In this document: positions 7,654-17,091 of the stretch, piece by piece
Numbering within the stretch: the first letter of the stretch is position 1
How the letters are laid out: each line of letters starts with the position of its first letter
From: Acidimicrobiaceae bacterium
GTDB taxonomy: Bacteria; Actinomycetota; Acidimicrobiia; Acidimicrobiales; RAAP-2
Length of the DNA stretch: 64,000 nucleotides
Assembly: GCA_003162475.1 (NCBI GenBank)
Contig: PMOI01000016.1
Span: 267,629 to 331,628 of the forward strand
Direction: 5' to 3'
The notes under the pieces: generated by a model
What the model was told of the DNA's origin: nothing
Seen by the model: the letters and a program-made list of their open reading frames with translations, nothing else
Database searches by the model: none
Made by a program: the position numbers and the translations under genes

Positions 7654-8796
7654 CTACTTCAGCAGGTGCTTGGCGACAACCACGCGTTGAACCTGGTTGG
7701 TGCCCTCGTAGATCTGAGTGATTTTGGCGTCGCGCATGAAACGCTCCACGGGAAAATCCTTGGTGAAACCGTAGCCGCCGAGTAGCTGCACGGCGTCGGT
7801 GGTCACGCTCATGGCGGTGTCCGACGCGAACGACTTCGCCGCGGCGCCGAGGTAGCCGAGCGTCTCGTCCGGGTCGTCCCCGTCGATCGTCGCGCAGGCG
7901 CGGTACACGAGAGCACGCGCCGCCTCGGTGCGTATTGCCATATCGGCCAACATGAAGCGAAGACCCTGGAGCTCGGCGATCGGGGCGCCGAATGCCTTTC
8001 GTCCCATCATGTACTGACCTGCGTAGTCAACGGCACCCTGGGAAATACCCACCGCCTGGGCGCCGATGGTGGGACGCGAGCGGTCCAGGGTGTGCATAGC
8101 GATCTTGAAACCGTCGCCTTCTTCACCAATTCGGTGCGTCGCCGGCACGCGCACGTTGTCAAAGACGACCTCGCCCGTGGGCGACGCGCGAAGACCCATC
8201 TTGTCCTCGTGCTTCGGAAACTGAACGCCCCAGCCCTTCTCGACCAGGAAGCAGCTGATCCCGCGTCCACCGGCGCTGGGGTCGGTCTTAGCGAAGACCG
8301 TGTACGTCTCGGACACCCCGGAGTTGGTGATCCAGTACTTCGAACCGTTGAGGACGTAATCGTCGCCGTCACGTTCAGCGCGACAGCGCATCGCCGCGAC
8401 GTCCGATCCGGCGTCGGCTTCCGACAGGCAGTAGCTCGCTTGTATGTCCCCCGAAGCCACGCGCGGCAGATATTCGCGCTTGAGCTCTTCGGAGCCGAAG
8501 TTCATGACGGGCAACATGCCCAACTTCGTGATCAGCATCGTCACCGACGTCGACGCGCAGCCGCGCGCGAGCTCTTCGGCCATGATGGCCTGGGTCACCA
8601 TGTCGGCGCCCGCGCCGCCGTACGCTTCGGGCACGCCGAGCGCCGAGAGTTCCATCTCCACGCAGGCGTCGAAGCTGTCCTGGGGGAAGATCTGCTCGCG
8701 GTCGTAACGTGCGGCGTTGGGCGCGACGCGCTGATCTACGAAACTGCGCAGTACGTCACGAAAACTTCGTTGTTCATCCGTGAGGTCAAAACTCAT
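7654..8796 (-). CDS. acyl-CoA dehydrogenase
   Basis: A 380-residue standard-length acyl-CoA dehydrogenase. It oxidises an acyl-CoA to the 2-enoyl-CoA with FAD, feeding ETF. Features in order: the helical N-domain (LTDEQRSFRDVLRSFVDQ), the flavin motif YCLSEADAGSDVAAM, the middle beta-domain with WITNSG, the LQLLGGYGFTKDFPVER-type helix and the YEGTNQVQRVVVAKHLL end, whose Glu is the catalytic base in short-chain enzymes. The form matches short/branched-chain acyl-CoA dehydrogenases (isovaleryl- or isobutyryl-like). Being downstream of leuB-ilvE, a branched-chain substrate is tempting, but that is inference from context only. A weak AAGGAAAC upstream may serve as ribosome site. Confidence 0.92.
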   Translation of the reverse strand: MSFDLTDEQRSFRDVLRSFVDQRVAPNAARYDREQIFPQDSFDACVEMELSALGVPEAYGGAGADMVTQAIMAEELARGCASTSVTMLITKLGMLPVMNFGSEELKREYLPRVASGDIQASYCLSEADAGSDVAAMRCRAERDGDDYVLNGSKYWITNSGVSETYTVFAKTDPSAGGRGISCFLVEKGWGVQFPKHEDKMGLRASPTGEVVFDNVRVPATHRIGEEGDGFKIAMHTLDRSRPTIGAQAVGISQGAVDYAGQYMMGRKAFGAPIAELQGLRFMLADMAIRTEAARALVYRACATIDGDDPDETLGYLGAAAKSFASDTAMSVTTDAVQLLGGYGFTKDFPVERFMRDAKITQIYEGTNQVQRVVVAKHLLK

Positions 8797-8822
8797 TACG
8801 TTTCCTTAACTACGTTGAAGAT

Positions 8823-9299
8823 CTAGTGCGGCGAGGCGGCGCCGTTCGCGCCCGTCGTGAGCAGCTCCGCCGAGACCGCGTCAACGAAACGGCGTTGTGC
8901 CGCGTAACTGTGCGCGAGACCTCGAAAGGGCGTGGTCGTCGCGCGTGAAACCGGCGACGTCGTGCGAAGTCCGAAGTGGTCCATGGCAACGTGCACGTCA
9001 GAGAGTGTGGGGCCACGCCCGACGACGCTCGCGCGCTTGGCGGCGACAGCGGCCACGCCCACGATGACGTCGTGCAGGTCCTCGTGATGATCGAAGCTCA
9101 ACTTCTTGCACTCGCGGTCGGCGATCGTGAGCGCGTAACCCTCGCCCGGCGCGGGCGTGCCGAGACCCGTGCCGCTCACGCGGTGCGCGGAGTGCTCGAG
9201 ACCCGGTTTGCGTGCGCGTCCCAACTCGGGCGTCGCGGTGACCATCGTTGGTCGTACTTCGCCGGTGAGGGGAACGGGAGAGAACGACGGTTGGGCCAC
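8823..9299 (-). CDS. conserved hypothetical protein
   Basis: A 158-residue soluble protein of unknown function. It opens with MAQPSFSPVPLTGEVRPT, has a Pro/Gly-rich first third (LGTPAPGEGYALTIAD), then helical segments with DHHEDLHDVIVGVAAVAAKRAS and a C-terminal part containing HSYAAQRRFVDAV. I recall similar short proteins in actinobacterial genomes but no function. No catalytic motif, signal or membrane segment is visible. The GTG start at 9299 follows a TAACCT box by 7 nt without a Shine-Dalgarno, so it may head its own leaderless transcript, running into the acyl-CoA dehydrogenase 26 nt downstream, in addition to read-through from ilvE 30 nt upstream. Confidence 0.65.
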   Translation of the reverse strand: MAQPSFSPVPLTGEVRPTMVTATPELGRARKPGLEHSAHRVSGTGLGTPAPGEGYALTIADRECKKLSFDHHEDLHDVIVGVAAVAAKRASVVGRGPTLSDVHVAMDHFGLRTTSPVSRATTTPFRGLAHSYAAQRRFVDAVSAELLTTGANGAASPH

Positions 9300-9329
9300 G
9301 CGTTCGAGGTTATCGCTCTACGAGAGCCA

Positions 9330-10256
9330 TCAAACTCTCGTCAGCCACTCCTCGTACTGCGGACGCTCGCCGCGAATGGCTTGGTGGTACGTGGTCTTGA
9401 TGGCGGTCGTGATGGGACCGGGCCTGCCGTCACCAACGAGCCGGTCGTCCACTGACGAAATCGGTACCACTTCGGCCGCGGTGCCGGTGATGAAGGCCTC
9501 GTCGGCGAGGTAGAGGTCGTCACGACGAAGGGTCTCGAAACTCACCTCGTACTGAAGGTCATTGGCGATCTTCACGATGCTCGCCTGGGTGATGCCGCGT
9601 AACGCTCCAGCCTCTGAGGGGGGCGGGCTGATCAAGAGTCCGTCGCGAACGATGAAGAGGTTCTCGCCCGTGCACTCACTCACGAGCCCGTCGGGACCGA
9701 GCATGATCGCCTCGTCGTAGCCGGCCAAGACAGCCTCCGCCTTGGCGAGGCTCGCGTTCACGTAGCCGCCCACCGTCTTCGAGGCGGTTGGCATGGCGTT
9801 GGGATGATGACGCGCCCACGAGGAGATCTTCATCCGTACGCCGTTCTCAACGCCGTGGTCGCCCAGATACGGACCCCACGACCACGCGGCGATCGCCGTG
9901 TTGACGGGAGCGCCGATGGGATTCACGCCGATCTCGCCGTAGCCCAGGTAGACGAGAGGTCGGATGTAGCACCCGTCGTGAAGTTCGTTCACGCGAACGA
10001 TCTCGACGGTCGCGTCACAGAGTTCCTTCAGTTCGTAGGGCACTTCCATCATCAAGATCTTGCAGCTACGAAGGAGCCGCTCCATGTGTTCTTTCAGACG
10101 AAAGATTGCCACGCCGTTGGGCGTCTTGTACGCGCGAATGCCCTCGAAGGCACCGGTGCCGTAGTGCAGCGTGTAGGTGAGTACGTGAACCTTCGCGTCC
10201 GGCCAGTCGACGAACTCGCCGTCCATCCAAATCTTCTTTGTGGGGGTAATGGGCAT
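9330..10256 (-). CDS. ilvE: branched-chain amino acid aminotransferase
   Basis: A 308-residue fold-type IV PLP enzyme that makes or degrades Leu, Ile and Val by exchange with glutamate/2-oxoglutarate. It starts with IWMDGEFVDWPDAKVHVLTYTLHYGTGAFEGIRAY, typical of class I IlvE. The PLP lysine is in ASKTVGGYVNASLAKAEA, the conserved Glu in DGLVSECTGENLFIV, and GITQASIVKIA binds the cofactor phosphate. Start ATG 10256 abuts the leuB stop (10257), with AGAGAGG as ribosome site inside leuB, so the two are translationally linked. Length and motifs match the family. Confidence 0.96.
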   Translation of the reverse strand: MPITPTKKIWMDGEFVDWPDAKVHVLTYTLHYGTGAFEGIRAYKTPNGVAIFRLKEHMERLLRSCKILMMEVPYELKELCDATVEIVRVNELHDGCYIRPLVYLGYGEIGVNPIGAPVNTAIAAWSWGPYLGDHGVENGVRMKISSWARHHPNAMPTASKTVGGYVNASLAKAEAVLAGYDEAIMLGPDGLVSECTGENLFIVRDGLLISPPPSEAGALRGITQASIVKIANDLQYEVSFETLRRDDLYLADEAFITGTAAEVVPISSVDDRLVGDGRPGPITTAIKTTYHQAIRGERPQYEEWLTRV

Positions 10257-11279
10257 CTACAACCTCTCTTGTATCAATTTCGTGACGCCGCGCGTGCCGA
10301 GCGCGGCGACGTCACCCTCAAAGTCTGCCACCGCCTGAGCGACGCGCCGCGCGGCGTCCACTTCTCCGAGGTGTTCGAGCATAAGCACCGCCGACGATAT
10401 TGCCGCCAGCGGATTCGCTTTCCCTGTTCCGGCTATGTCGTGGGCCGCGCCGTGCACGGGTTCGAAGAGCGACGCACTGTTCTTCTCCGGGTTCAAATTT
10501 GCGCTCGCGGCGTAACCAATGCCGCCGGTCACCGCGCCGGCCAGATCGGAAAGGATGTCGCCGAAGAGGTTGTCGGTCACGATGACGCCGTAGCGCTCGG
10601 GACTCTCCACGAAGTAGATGCACGCCGCGTCGACGTGCTGGTAGTCGACCTCGACGTCGGGGAACGACGCCCCCACCTCGGCGACCACCCGTCGCCAAAG
10701 GTCACCGGCGAACGTCAACACGTTGGTCTTGTGCACCAAAGTCAACTTCTTGCAACTGAGTTGGTTCGCGCGAGAAAAGGCGTAACGAACGCAGCGTTCG
10801 ACGCCGAATCGCGTGTTCACCGATCCCTGCGTGGCGACCTCGTAGGCGGTGCCGTAGCGAAGGACGCCGCCCTCGCCCGCGTAGGGGCCTTCAGTGTTCT
10901 CACGAACGATCGCGAAGTCCAAGCCCTGCGCGAGTGAACCTTCGACGCCGTGAAAGGGCCGGTAGTTGATGTAGAGATCCAATCCGAAACGCATCTTCAA
11001 GAGCAGTCCACGTTCGAGCACGCCACCGGCGATACGCGTGTCGCCAATCGCCGGTCCGATGGCGCCGAGCAGTATTGCGTCAAAGGCGCGAAGTTCTTCG
11101 AGCGTGGCGTCGTCGAGCACGAATCCGTCGCGTAGATAACGAGCCGCCCCGAGGTCGAAGGACTTCGTCTCGAGCGCGACGCCGGCCGACGCGACCACGT
11201 CGAGAGCGGCCGTGGTCACCTCGGGTCCAATGCCGTCGCCGCCGATCACGGCCACGCGATGGCTCGTTTGGTTACTCAT
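10257..11279 (-). CDS. leuB: 3-isopropylmalate dehydrogenase
   Basis: A 340-residue beta-decarboxylating dehydrogenase catalysing the third leucine-specific step (NAD-dependent oxidation and decarboxylation of 3-isopropylmalate). Visible: [11 protein letters not shown] at the N-terminus, the substrate-binding region [28 protein letters not shown], the Lys of the [14 protein letters not shown] helix, metal-binding [17 protein letters not shown], and the NAD-side [19 protein letters not shown]. It lacks the insertions of isocitrate dehydrogenase, and the leu neighbourhood supports LeuB over tartrate dehydrogenase. A strong AAGGAGA lies 8 nt before ATG 11279. Divergent from greA, with ilvE directly downstream. 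Confidence 0.95.
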   Translation of the reverse strand: MSNQTSHRVAVIGGDGIGPEVTTAALDVVASAGVALETKSFDLGAARYLRDGFVLDDATLEELRAFDAILLGAIGPAIGDTRIAGGVLERGLLLKMRFGLDLYINYRPFHGVEGSLAQGLDFAIVRENTEGPYAGEGGVLRYGTAYEVATQGSVNTRFGVERCVRYAFSRANQLSCKKLTLVHKTNVLTFAGDLWRRVVAEVGASFPDVEVDYQHVDAACIYFVESPERYGVIVTDNLFGDILSDLAGAVTGGIGYAASANLNPEKNSASLFEPVHGAAHDIAGTGKANPLAAISSAVLMLEHLGEVDAARRVAQAVADFEGDVAALGTRGVTKLIQERL

Positions 11280-11396
11280 CGCTGGCTCTCCTTCTTTTCT
11301 CTATTTTGCTCGCTGGCGCCTCGGATGAGCAAACCCAGGAAGGAAGTAAAGGCCCCGACGTTAGAATTAGAACTCTCTAGGAGTTGAGGTTGCGGC
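11280..11396. promoter_or_regulatory. leuB/greA divergent promoter region
   Basis: This 117 bp gap must hold promoters for both directions. On the plus strand TAGAAT (11362-11367) is a good -10 box about 29 nt before the greA ATG, which has GAGG at a normal distance. No leader peptide or terminator is seen on the leuB side. Confidence 0.4.
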
Positions 11397-11873
11397 ATGG
11401 CCGACGAAATTCACCGCATTACAAAAGAGACATTGGAAAAGCTCGAGGCCGAGTACCTCAACCTCACGACGGTCGGGCGCACGGAGATCGCTCGGGTCAT
11501 CGAAGCCGCTCGACTGCTCGGCGACCTCTCAGAAAACGGCGACTACCACGCCGCCAAGGACGAACAGGGCAAAATGGAGTCACGAATCCGCCAGATTGAC
11601 CACGTGGTGCGCAACCACGAGCTCGTACAGCGTGACGAGCACGCCGGCAAGGTGCAGCACGCCTCGATCGTCCAAGTGGTCTACGAGGGTGACGACGACG
11701 GTGACTTCCAGGAGTTCTTCATCGGATCGATCGAAGAGAAGCCCGAGGGCGTACTCGTCGCCTCGCCCACGTCACCCCTCGGCGAGGCCCTGCTCGGGCG
11801 AAGTGTTGGGGACAGCGTTGAGTACGAGGCCCCTTCGGGGGTACTCAAGGTAAAGATCGTCGGGCAGCGCTAG
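11397..11873 (+). CDS. greA: transcription elongation factor GreA
   Basis: A 158-residue Gre factor that rescues backtracked RNA polymerase by stimulating transcript cleavage. The N-terminal coiled coil carries ARLLGDLSENGDYHAAKDEQGKM, the finger-tip segment; the acidic pair that coordinates Mg in the polymerase channel is D-L-S-E here (usually D-L-K-E-N). The C-terminal FKBP-like half ends with SPLGEALLGRSVGDSVEYEAPSG. It is the first gene before leuC: only 3 nt separate its stop from leuC's ATG, so GreA and LeuCD appear to be co-transcribed, an arrangement with no obvious metabolic logic. Confidence 0.95.
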   Translation: MADEIHRITKETLEKLEAEYLNLTTVGRTEIARVIEAARLLGDLSENGDYHAAKDEQGKMESRIRQIDHVVRNHELVQRDEHAGKVQHASIVQVVYEGDDDGDFQEFFIGSIEEKPEGVLVASPTSPLGEALLGRSVGDSVEYEAPSGVLKVKIVGQR

Positions 11874-11876
11874 ATC

Positions 11877-13283
11877 ATGTCCGGCAAGACCCTCTACGAA
11901 AAACTCTGGGATAACCACGTCGTCGCGGCGCCCGAGGGCGAACCGACGCTCCTCTACATCGACCTGCACCTCGTGCACGAAGTGACGAGCCCCCAGGCCT
12001 TTGACGGATTGCGCCTCAACGACCGTCGTGTTCGCCGCCCCGACCTCACGCTCGCCACGGCCGACCACAACGTCCCCACCGATCCCCTCTCGACGCCCGT
12101 CGGCGATCCCATCTCGAAACGCCAACTCGAAGCGCTCGACGAGAACTGCAAGGAGTTCGGCATCACGGTCTTTCCGAGGGGACACGAGAACCAAGGCATC
12201 GTGCACGTGATCGGACCCGAACTCGGGGTCACGCAGCCGGGCATGACGATCGTTTGCGGCGACTCGCACACTTCAACGCACGGCGCACTCGGCTCGTTGG
12301 CATTTGGCATTGGTACGAGTGAGGTCGAACACGTCCTCGCCACCCAGACGTTGCCACAGCAAAAGGCGAAGACCATGTCGGTGTCGGTCGAAGGAACGCC
12401 GCCGCCCAACGTCAGCGCGAAGGACATCGTGCTCGCCATCGTCGGACGTCTCGGCACCGGCGGCGGTGCGGGCTACGTGATTGAGTACCGCGGTGACGCC
12501 ATTCGAGCCTTATCGATGGAAGGGCGCATGACGGTGTGCAACATGAGTATCGAAGCCGGCGCGCGCGCCGGTCTCGTGGCCGTCGACGAGACCACCATTG
12601 CCTACCTTCGGGGTCGCCCCGGCGTGCCCGAAGGCGACGAATTCGACGACGCCGCCGAGCGGTGGCGTTCGTTCGTCTCCGACGACGACGCGATCTTCGA
12701 CCTGGAGATCACACTGGACGCCTCGGATCTCGTGCCCTTCGTCACCTGGGGCACTAACCCCGCCCAGGTCGTTGCCCTCGATGGTGTCGTTCCCTCCGCC
12801 GATGACGTGCACGACAGTGATGAGAAAAACACGGTCCAACGCGCGCTCGACTACATGGATCTCACTCCGGGCACGCCACTGCGATCGATTCCCGTGGACG
12901 TGGTCTTCATTGGCTCGTGCACGAACTCACGCATCGAGGATCTTCGCGCCGCCGCCGCCGTTGTGAAGGGCAGCCGAGTCAGCGACGGAGTTCGCGCGCT
13001 CGTGGTCCCAGGATCACGTCGGGTGAAGAACCAAGCCGAATCGGAGGGACTCGACCAAGTCTTCATTGACGCCGGTTTCGAGTGGCGCGAGCCGGGATGC
13101 TCCATGTGCCTCGGCATGAACCCCGATATCTTGACGCCCGGTCAACGCTGCGCGTCGACGTCGAATCGAAACTTCGAAGGCCGCCAAGGCCGCGGCGGGC
13201 GCACTCACCTCGTCTCGCCGGTCGTCGCCGCGGCGACCGCCATCATGGGTCGGTTCGCCTCGCCCGAGGAGGTCCCGGCGTGA
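11877..13283 (+). CDS. leuC: 3-isopropylmalate dehydratase large subunit
   Basis: A 468-residue aconitase-family [4Fe-4S] enzyme that with LeuD isomerises 2- to 3-isopropylmalate. The three cluster cysteines are visible: one in [13 protein letters not shown] and two in [26 protein letters not shown] and [15 protein letters not shown] are the family's substrate-binding segments, and the C-terminus [19 protein letters not shown] binds substrate. Length matches bacterial LeuC. It begins 3 nt after greA and its TGA overlaps the leuD GTG by 3 bases, giving translational coupling of the two subunits. Confidence 0.97.
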   Translation: MSGKTLYEKLWDNHVVAAPEGEPTLLYIDLHLVHEVTSPQAFDGLRLNDRRVRRPDLTLATADHNVPTDPLSTPVGDPISKRQLEALDENCKEFGITVFPRGHENQGIVHVIGPELGVTQPGMTIVCGDSHTSTHGALGSLAFGIGTSEVEHVLATQTLPQQKAKTMSVSVEGTPPPNVSAKDIVLAIVGRLGTGGGAGYVIEYRGDAIRALSMEGRMTVCNMSIEAGARAGLVAVDETTIAYLRGRPGVPEGDEFDDAAERWRSFVSDDDAIFDLEITLDASDLVPFVTWGTNPAQVVALDGVVPSADDVHDSDEKNTVQRALDYMDLTPGTPLRSIPVDVVFIGSCTNSRIEDLRAAAAVVKGSRVSDGVRALVVPGSRRVKNQAESEGLDQVFIDAGFEWREPGCSMCLGMNPDILTPGQRCASTSNRNFEGRQGRGGRTHLVSPVVAAATAIMGRFASPEEVPA

Positions 13284-13897
13284 AGCCCGTGCACGTACTC
13301 GAAGGTCGTGGCGTACCGCTCGAGCGTTCGGACGTCGACACCGACCAGATCATCCCTTCCGACTGGTTGAAGCGCGTCGAACGCACCGGATTCGGACGTG
13401 GTCTCTTCAGCGAGTGGCGTGACGACACGACGTTCGTCTTGAATCAGCCCGAGTACGCGGGCGCGTCGATTCTGCTCGCCGGTCCGCGCTTTGGCACCGG
13501 CTCGTCGCGCGAACACGCCGTCTGGGCCCTGATGGACTACGGCTTCGAGGCCGTCATTGCTCCGTCCTTCGGCGACATCTTTCGCAACAACTCGTCAAAA
13601 CAGGGACTCGTCACGGTGCAGCTGTCGCTAAAGGACGTCGAAGACCTCAATCAGATGGTGAAGGAGGACCCTTCGAGACTCCTCGTAGTCGACGTGGAGC
13701 GTCTCTCCGTCGAGGTGCCCGACGCCGGATGGCACCGCGCGTTCGTGCTCGATCCAATGACCCGCGAGCGACTGCTCGAGGGCTGGGACGACATCGGCAT
13801 CAGTCTTCGAAGAGAGGACGCGATCACGCGCTACGAAGCGACGAGCAGCGCGCCGAGCCTCGTCGGCGTCTTCGACGCACAGGGCCACGCGCGCTAG
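13280..13897 (+). CDS. leuD: 3-isopropylmalate dehydratase small subunit
   Basis: A 205-residue swivelling subunit of isopropylmalate isomerase. It begins [27 protein letters not shown]; the GTG start overlaps the leuC stop (GTGA), although the frame is open farther upstream inside leuC. The signature [17 protein letters not shown] and the [14 protein letters not shown] segment are present. Forms the heterodimer with LeuC in the cytosol. It is the last plus-strand gene of the greA-leuC-leuD unit and converges on leuA. Confidence 0.96.
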   Translation: MKPVHVLEGRGVPLERSDVDTDQIIPSDWLKRVERTGFGRGLFSEWRDDTTFVLNQPEYAGASILLAGPRFGTGSSREHAVWALMDYGFEAVIAPSFGDIFRNNSSKQGLVTVQLSLKDVEDLNQMVKEDPSRLLVVDVERLSVEVPDAGWHRAFVLDPMTRERLLEGWDDIGISLRREDAITRYEATSSAPSLVGVFDAQGHAR

Positions 13898-13911
13898 GCG
13901 CGAGCGAGCTC

Positions 13912-13930
13912 GTCGGCGCGACGCGCCGAC
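13912..13930. terminator. GC-rich palindrome between convergent leuD and leuA
   Basis: GTCGGCGCG-A-CGCGCCGAC has perfect 9-base arms and lies in the 73 bp gap between the two stops. Neither side has a T-run, so it may act as a weak bidirectional terminator or 3' end stabiliser. Confidence 0.4.
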
Positions 13931-13970
13931 CATTCACGGCAACGTCACAACGGAACCGTGAACGCCGCGA

Positions 13971-15728
<1,758 letters not shown>

Positions 15729-15761
15729 TTACAGCAGCAGTTCGCTCTGGCCAGAAGTCAC
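15729..15761 (-). CDS. leucine leader peptide of the leuA attenuator
   Basis: A 10-codon ORF reading M-T-S-G-Q-S-E-L-L-L-stop, with three consecutive CTG leucine codons right before TAA. It is followed by two hairpins, the second a terminator, and then leuA. Stalling at the Leu codons when Leu-tRNA is scarce would favour read-through. The GTG start is 6 nt from the -10 box TAGGAT, so the RNA is probably leaderless; GGAGG just upstream is too close to be a normal ribosome site. The frame has a TAG three codons upstream, so no longer peptide is possible. Confidence 0.75.
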   Translation of the reverse strand: MTSGQSELLL

Positions 15762-15767
15762 GCCTCC

Positions 15768-15795
15768 ATCCTACCTCTACGCGATGAAATGTCCA
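15768..15795 (-). promoter_or_regulatory. leuA promoter
   Basis: Minus-strand -35 TGGACA (forward 15790-15795) and -10 TAGGAT (15768-15773), separated by 16 nt, place +1 at or beside the GTG of the leader peptide. Confidence 0.7.
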
Positions 15796-15823
15796 GGGGG
15801 TCGGAGCACTAACCTTTACATTC

Positions 15824-15976
15824 GTGGGCCTGCTCAAGACACTCCTCAAACTGATGTTCCTTCTCATGCTGGGTGCTGTCGTCGTTGGCGCCGTGTACTT
15901 CGTGAAGCGACCGAAGGACGACACCTCGGTCTCCTTTGAAGAGTGGCCGAGCGTCCCACGTAATCCCGAGGCGTAA
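15824..15976 (+). CDS. small single-pass membrane protein
   Basis: A 50-residue ORF starting with GTG: M-G-L-L-K-T-L-L-K-L, then a hydrophobic stretch (MFLLMLGAVVVGAVYFV, about residues 11-27), a KRPKDD stop-transfer cluster and a short polar tail SFEEWPSVPRNPEA. That N-in, one-helix, charged-tail layout is typical of small bitopic membrane proteins. A TAACCT -10-like box lies 8 nt upstream and no Shine-Dalgarno is seen. It is divergent from leuA and 39 nt upstream of the aldo-keto reductase. I do not recognise a family. The absence of a nearby stop and the clear membrane/charge pattern support a real gene, but codon evidence is slight at this size. Confidence 0.6.
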   Translation: MGLLKTLLKLMFLLMLGAVVVGAVYFVKRPKDDTSVSFEEWPSVPRNPEA

Positions 15977-16015
15977 GTCCTCAGCGCGCTCGCGCTTTCA
16001 ATCCAAGGAGTAGTT

Positions 16016-16996
16016 ATGGCAGAGATGGAATATCGTCGACTCGGGCGTTCAGGTCTCAAGGTAAGTGTCTTGTCCTTTGGCAGTTGGGTCACCTTCGCCA
16101 ACGCCAACCAGATCGAAACCGCGCACCAGGCGGCGGAGTGTCTCGCCGCCGCGCACGACGCGGGCGTGAACTTCTACGACAACGCGGAGGCCTACTCCGC
16201 CGGTGAGTCCGAGCGGGTCATGGGTGCCGCGTTCAAAGAGCTCGGCTGGAAGCGTCACGACTACGTCGTGTCGACCAAGCTCTTCTGGGGTCTGCACGAT
16301 GGACCCAACATGCGCAACACCCTCAATCGCAAGTACTTGAGCCAAGCCATCGAAGGTTCACTCGAACGCTTCGGACTCGACTTCGTCGACCTGGTCTTTT
16401 GTCACCGCGCCGACCCCAACACCCCGATCGAAGAGACCGTGTGGGCGATGAGCGACATGATCGAACGTGGTCAGGCGCTCTACTGGGGCACGTCGGAGTG
16501 GACGGCCGACGAGATTCGTGCGGCCTGGGACATCGCCGATCGCCACAATCTCCACAAGCCCGTCATGGAACAGCCGCAGTACAACATCTTGTGGCGCGAC
16601 CGCGTCGAGAAAGAGTACAGCCGGCTCTACGAGGACATCGGACTCGGTACCACCATCTGGTCACCTCTCTCGTCGGGTCTCCTCACCGGCAAGTACCTGA
16701 ACGGCGTGCCCGAGGGTTCTCGCGCGACGCTGCCGGGCTACGAATGGCTCCGAAAGATGCTGACCGACGAGAAGCAGAACCAGAAGGTCGCCGAGCTCAA
16801 GAAGATCGCCGACGATCTCGACGTGTCCCTGGCCCAGTTTTCACTGGCCTGGTGTGCGAAGAATCCCAACGTCTCGACCGTTATCACCGGCGCGTCCACC
16901 GCCGATCAGGTTCGTGAGAACATGACCGCGCTCGACGTGATCCCTCTTTTGACGCCAGAAGTGATGGAGCGCGTCGACCTCATCAGCTTGATGTAG
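16016..16996 (+). CDS. aldo/keto reductase of the Kv-beta/YghZ type
   Basis: A 326-residue NADPH-dependent TIM-barrel oxidoreductase. It starts [21 protein letters not shown]; the catalytic tetrad is visible as Asp and Tyr in [15 protein letters not shown], Lys in VVSTKLFWG and His in LVFCHRADP. The C-terminal [10 protein letters not shown]-like segment ([18 protein letters not shown]) binds the NADP adenosine phosphate. The sequence most resembles voltage-gated K+ channel beta-subunit relatives (YghZ, detoxification of small aldehydes), with the usual [17 protein letters not shown]. The substrate cannot be deduced. An AAGGAG sits 6 nt before ATG 16016. Convergent with serA. Confidence 0.93.
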   Translation: MAEMEYRRLGRSGLKVSVLSFGSWVTFANANQIETAHQAAECLAAAHDAGVNFYDNAEAYSAGESERVMGAAFKELGWKRHDYVVSTKLFWGLHDGPNMRNTLNRKYLSQAIEGSLERFGLDFVDLVFCHRADPNTPIEETVWAMSDMIERGQALYWGTSEWTADEIRAAWDIADRHNLHKPVMEQPQYNILWRDRVEKEYSRLYEDIGLGTTIWSPLSSGLLTGKYLNGVPEGSRATLPGYEWLRKMLTDEKQNQKVAELKKIADDLDVSLAQFSLAWCAKNPNVSTVITGASTADQVRENMTALDVIPLLTPEVMERVDLISLM

Positions 16997-16997
16997 C

Positions 16998-17091
16998 GAG
17001 TGCCTTCGCGGGCGGCGGCGGGGAAACGGTCTCCGCACGCTGCCGCGAAGCACTCACGGCGCGGTCAACGAGGTTTCGCCTCGAGCCGTGA
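16998..17091. terminator. two inverted repeats between convergent genes
   Basis: First, a long stem GAGTGCCTTCGCGG (16998-17011) with CCGCGAAGCACTC (17043-17055), one bulge. Second, TCACGGC (17054-17060) with GCCGTGA (17085-17091), enclosing CGAGG-TTTCG-CCTCG (17069-17083). The second ends one base before the serA stop. No T-runs; probably bidirectional 3' end structures. Confidence 0.55.

Noticed and set aside
13082-13279. N-terminal extension of leuD
   Set aside because: The upstream 66 codons lie within leuC and give an Arg/His-rich sequence; the GTG overlapping the leuC stop fits the LeuD family start.
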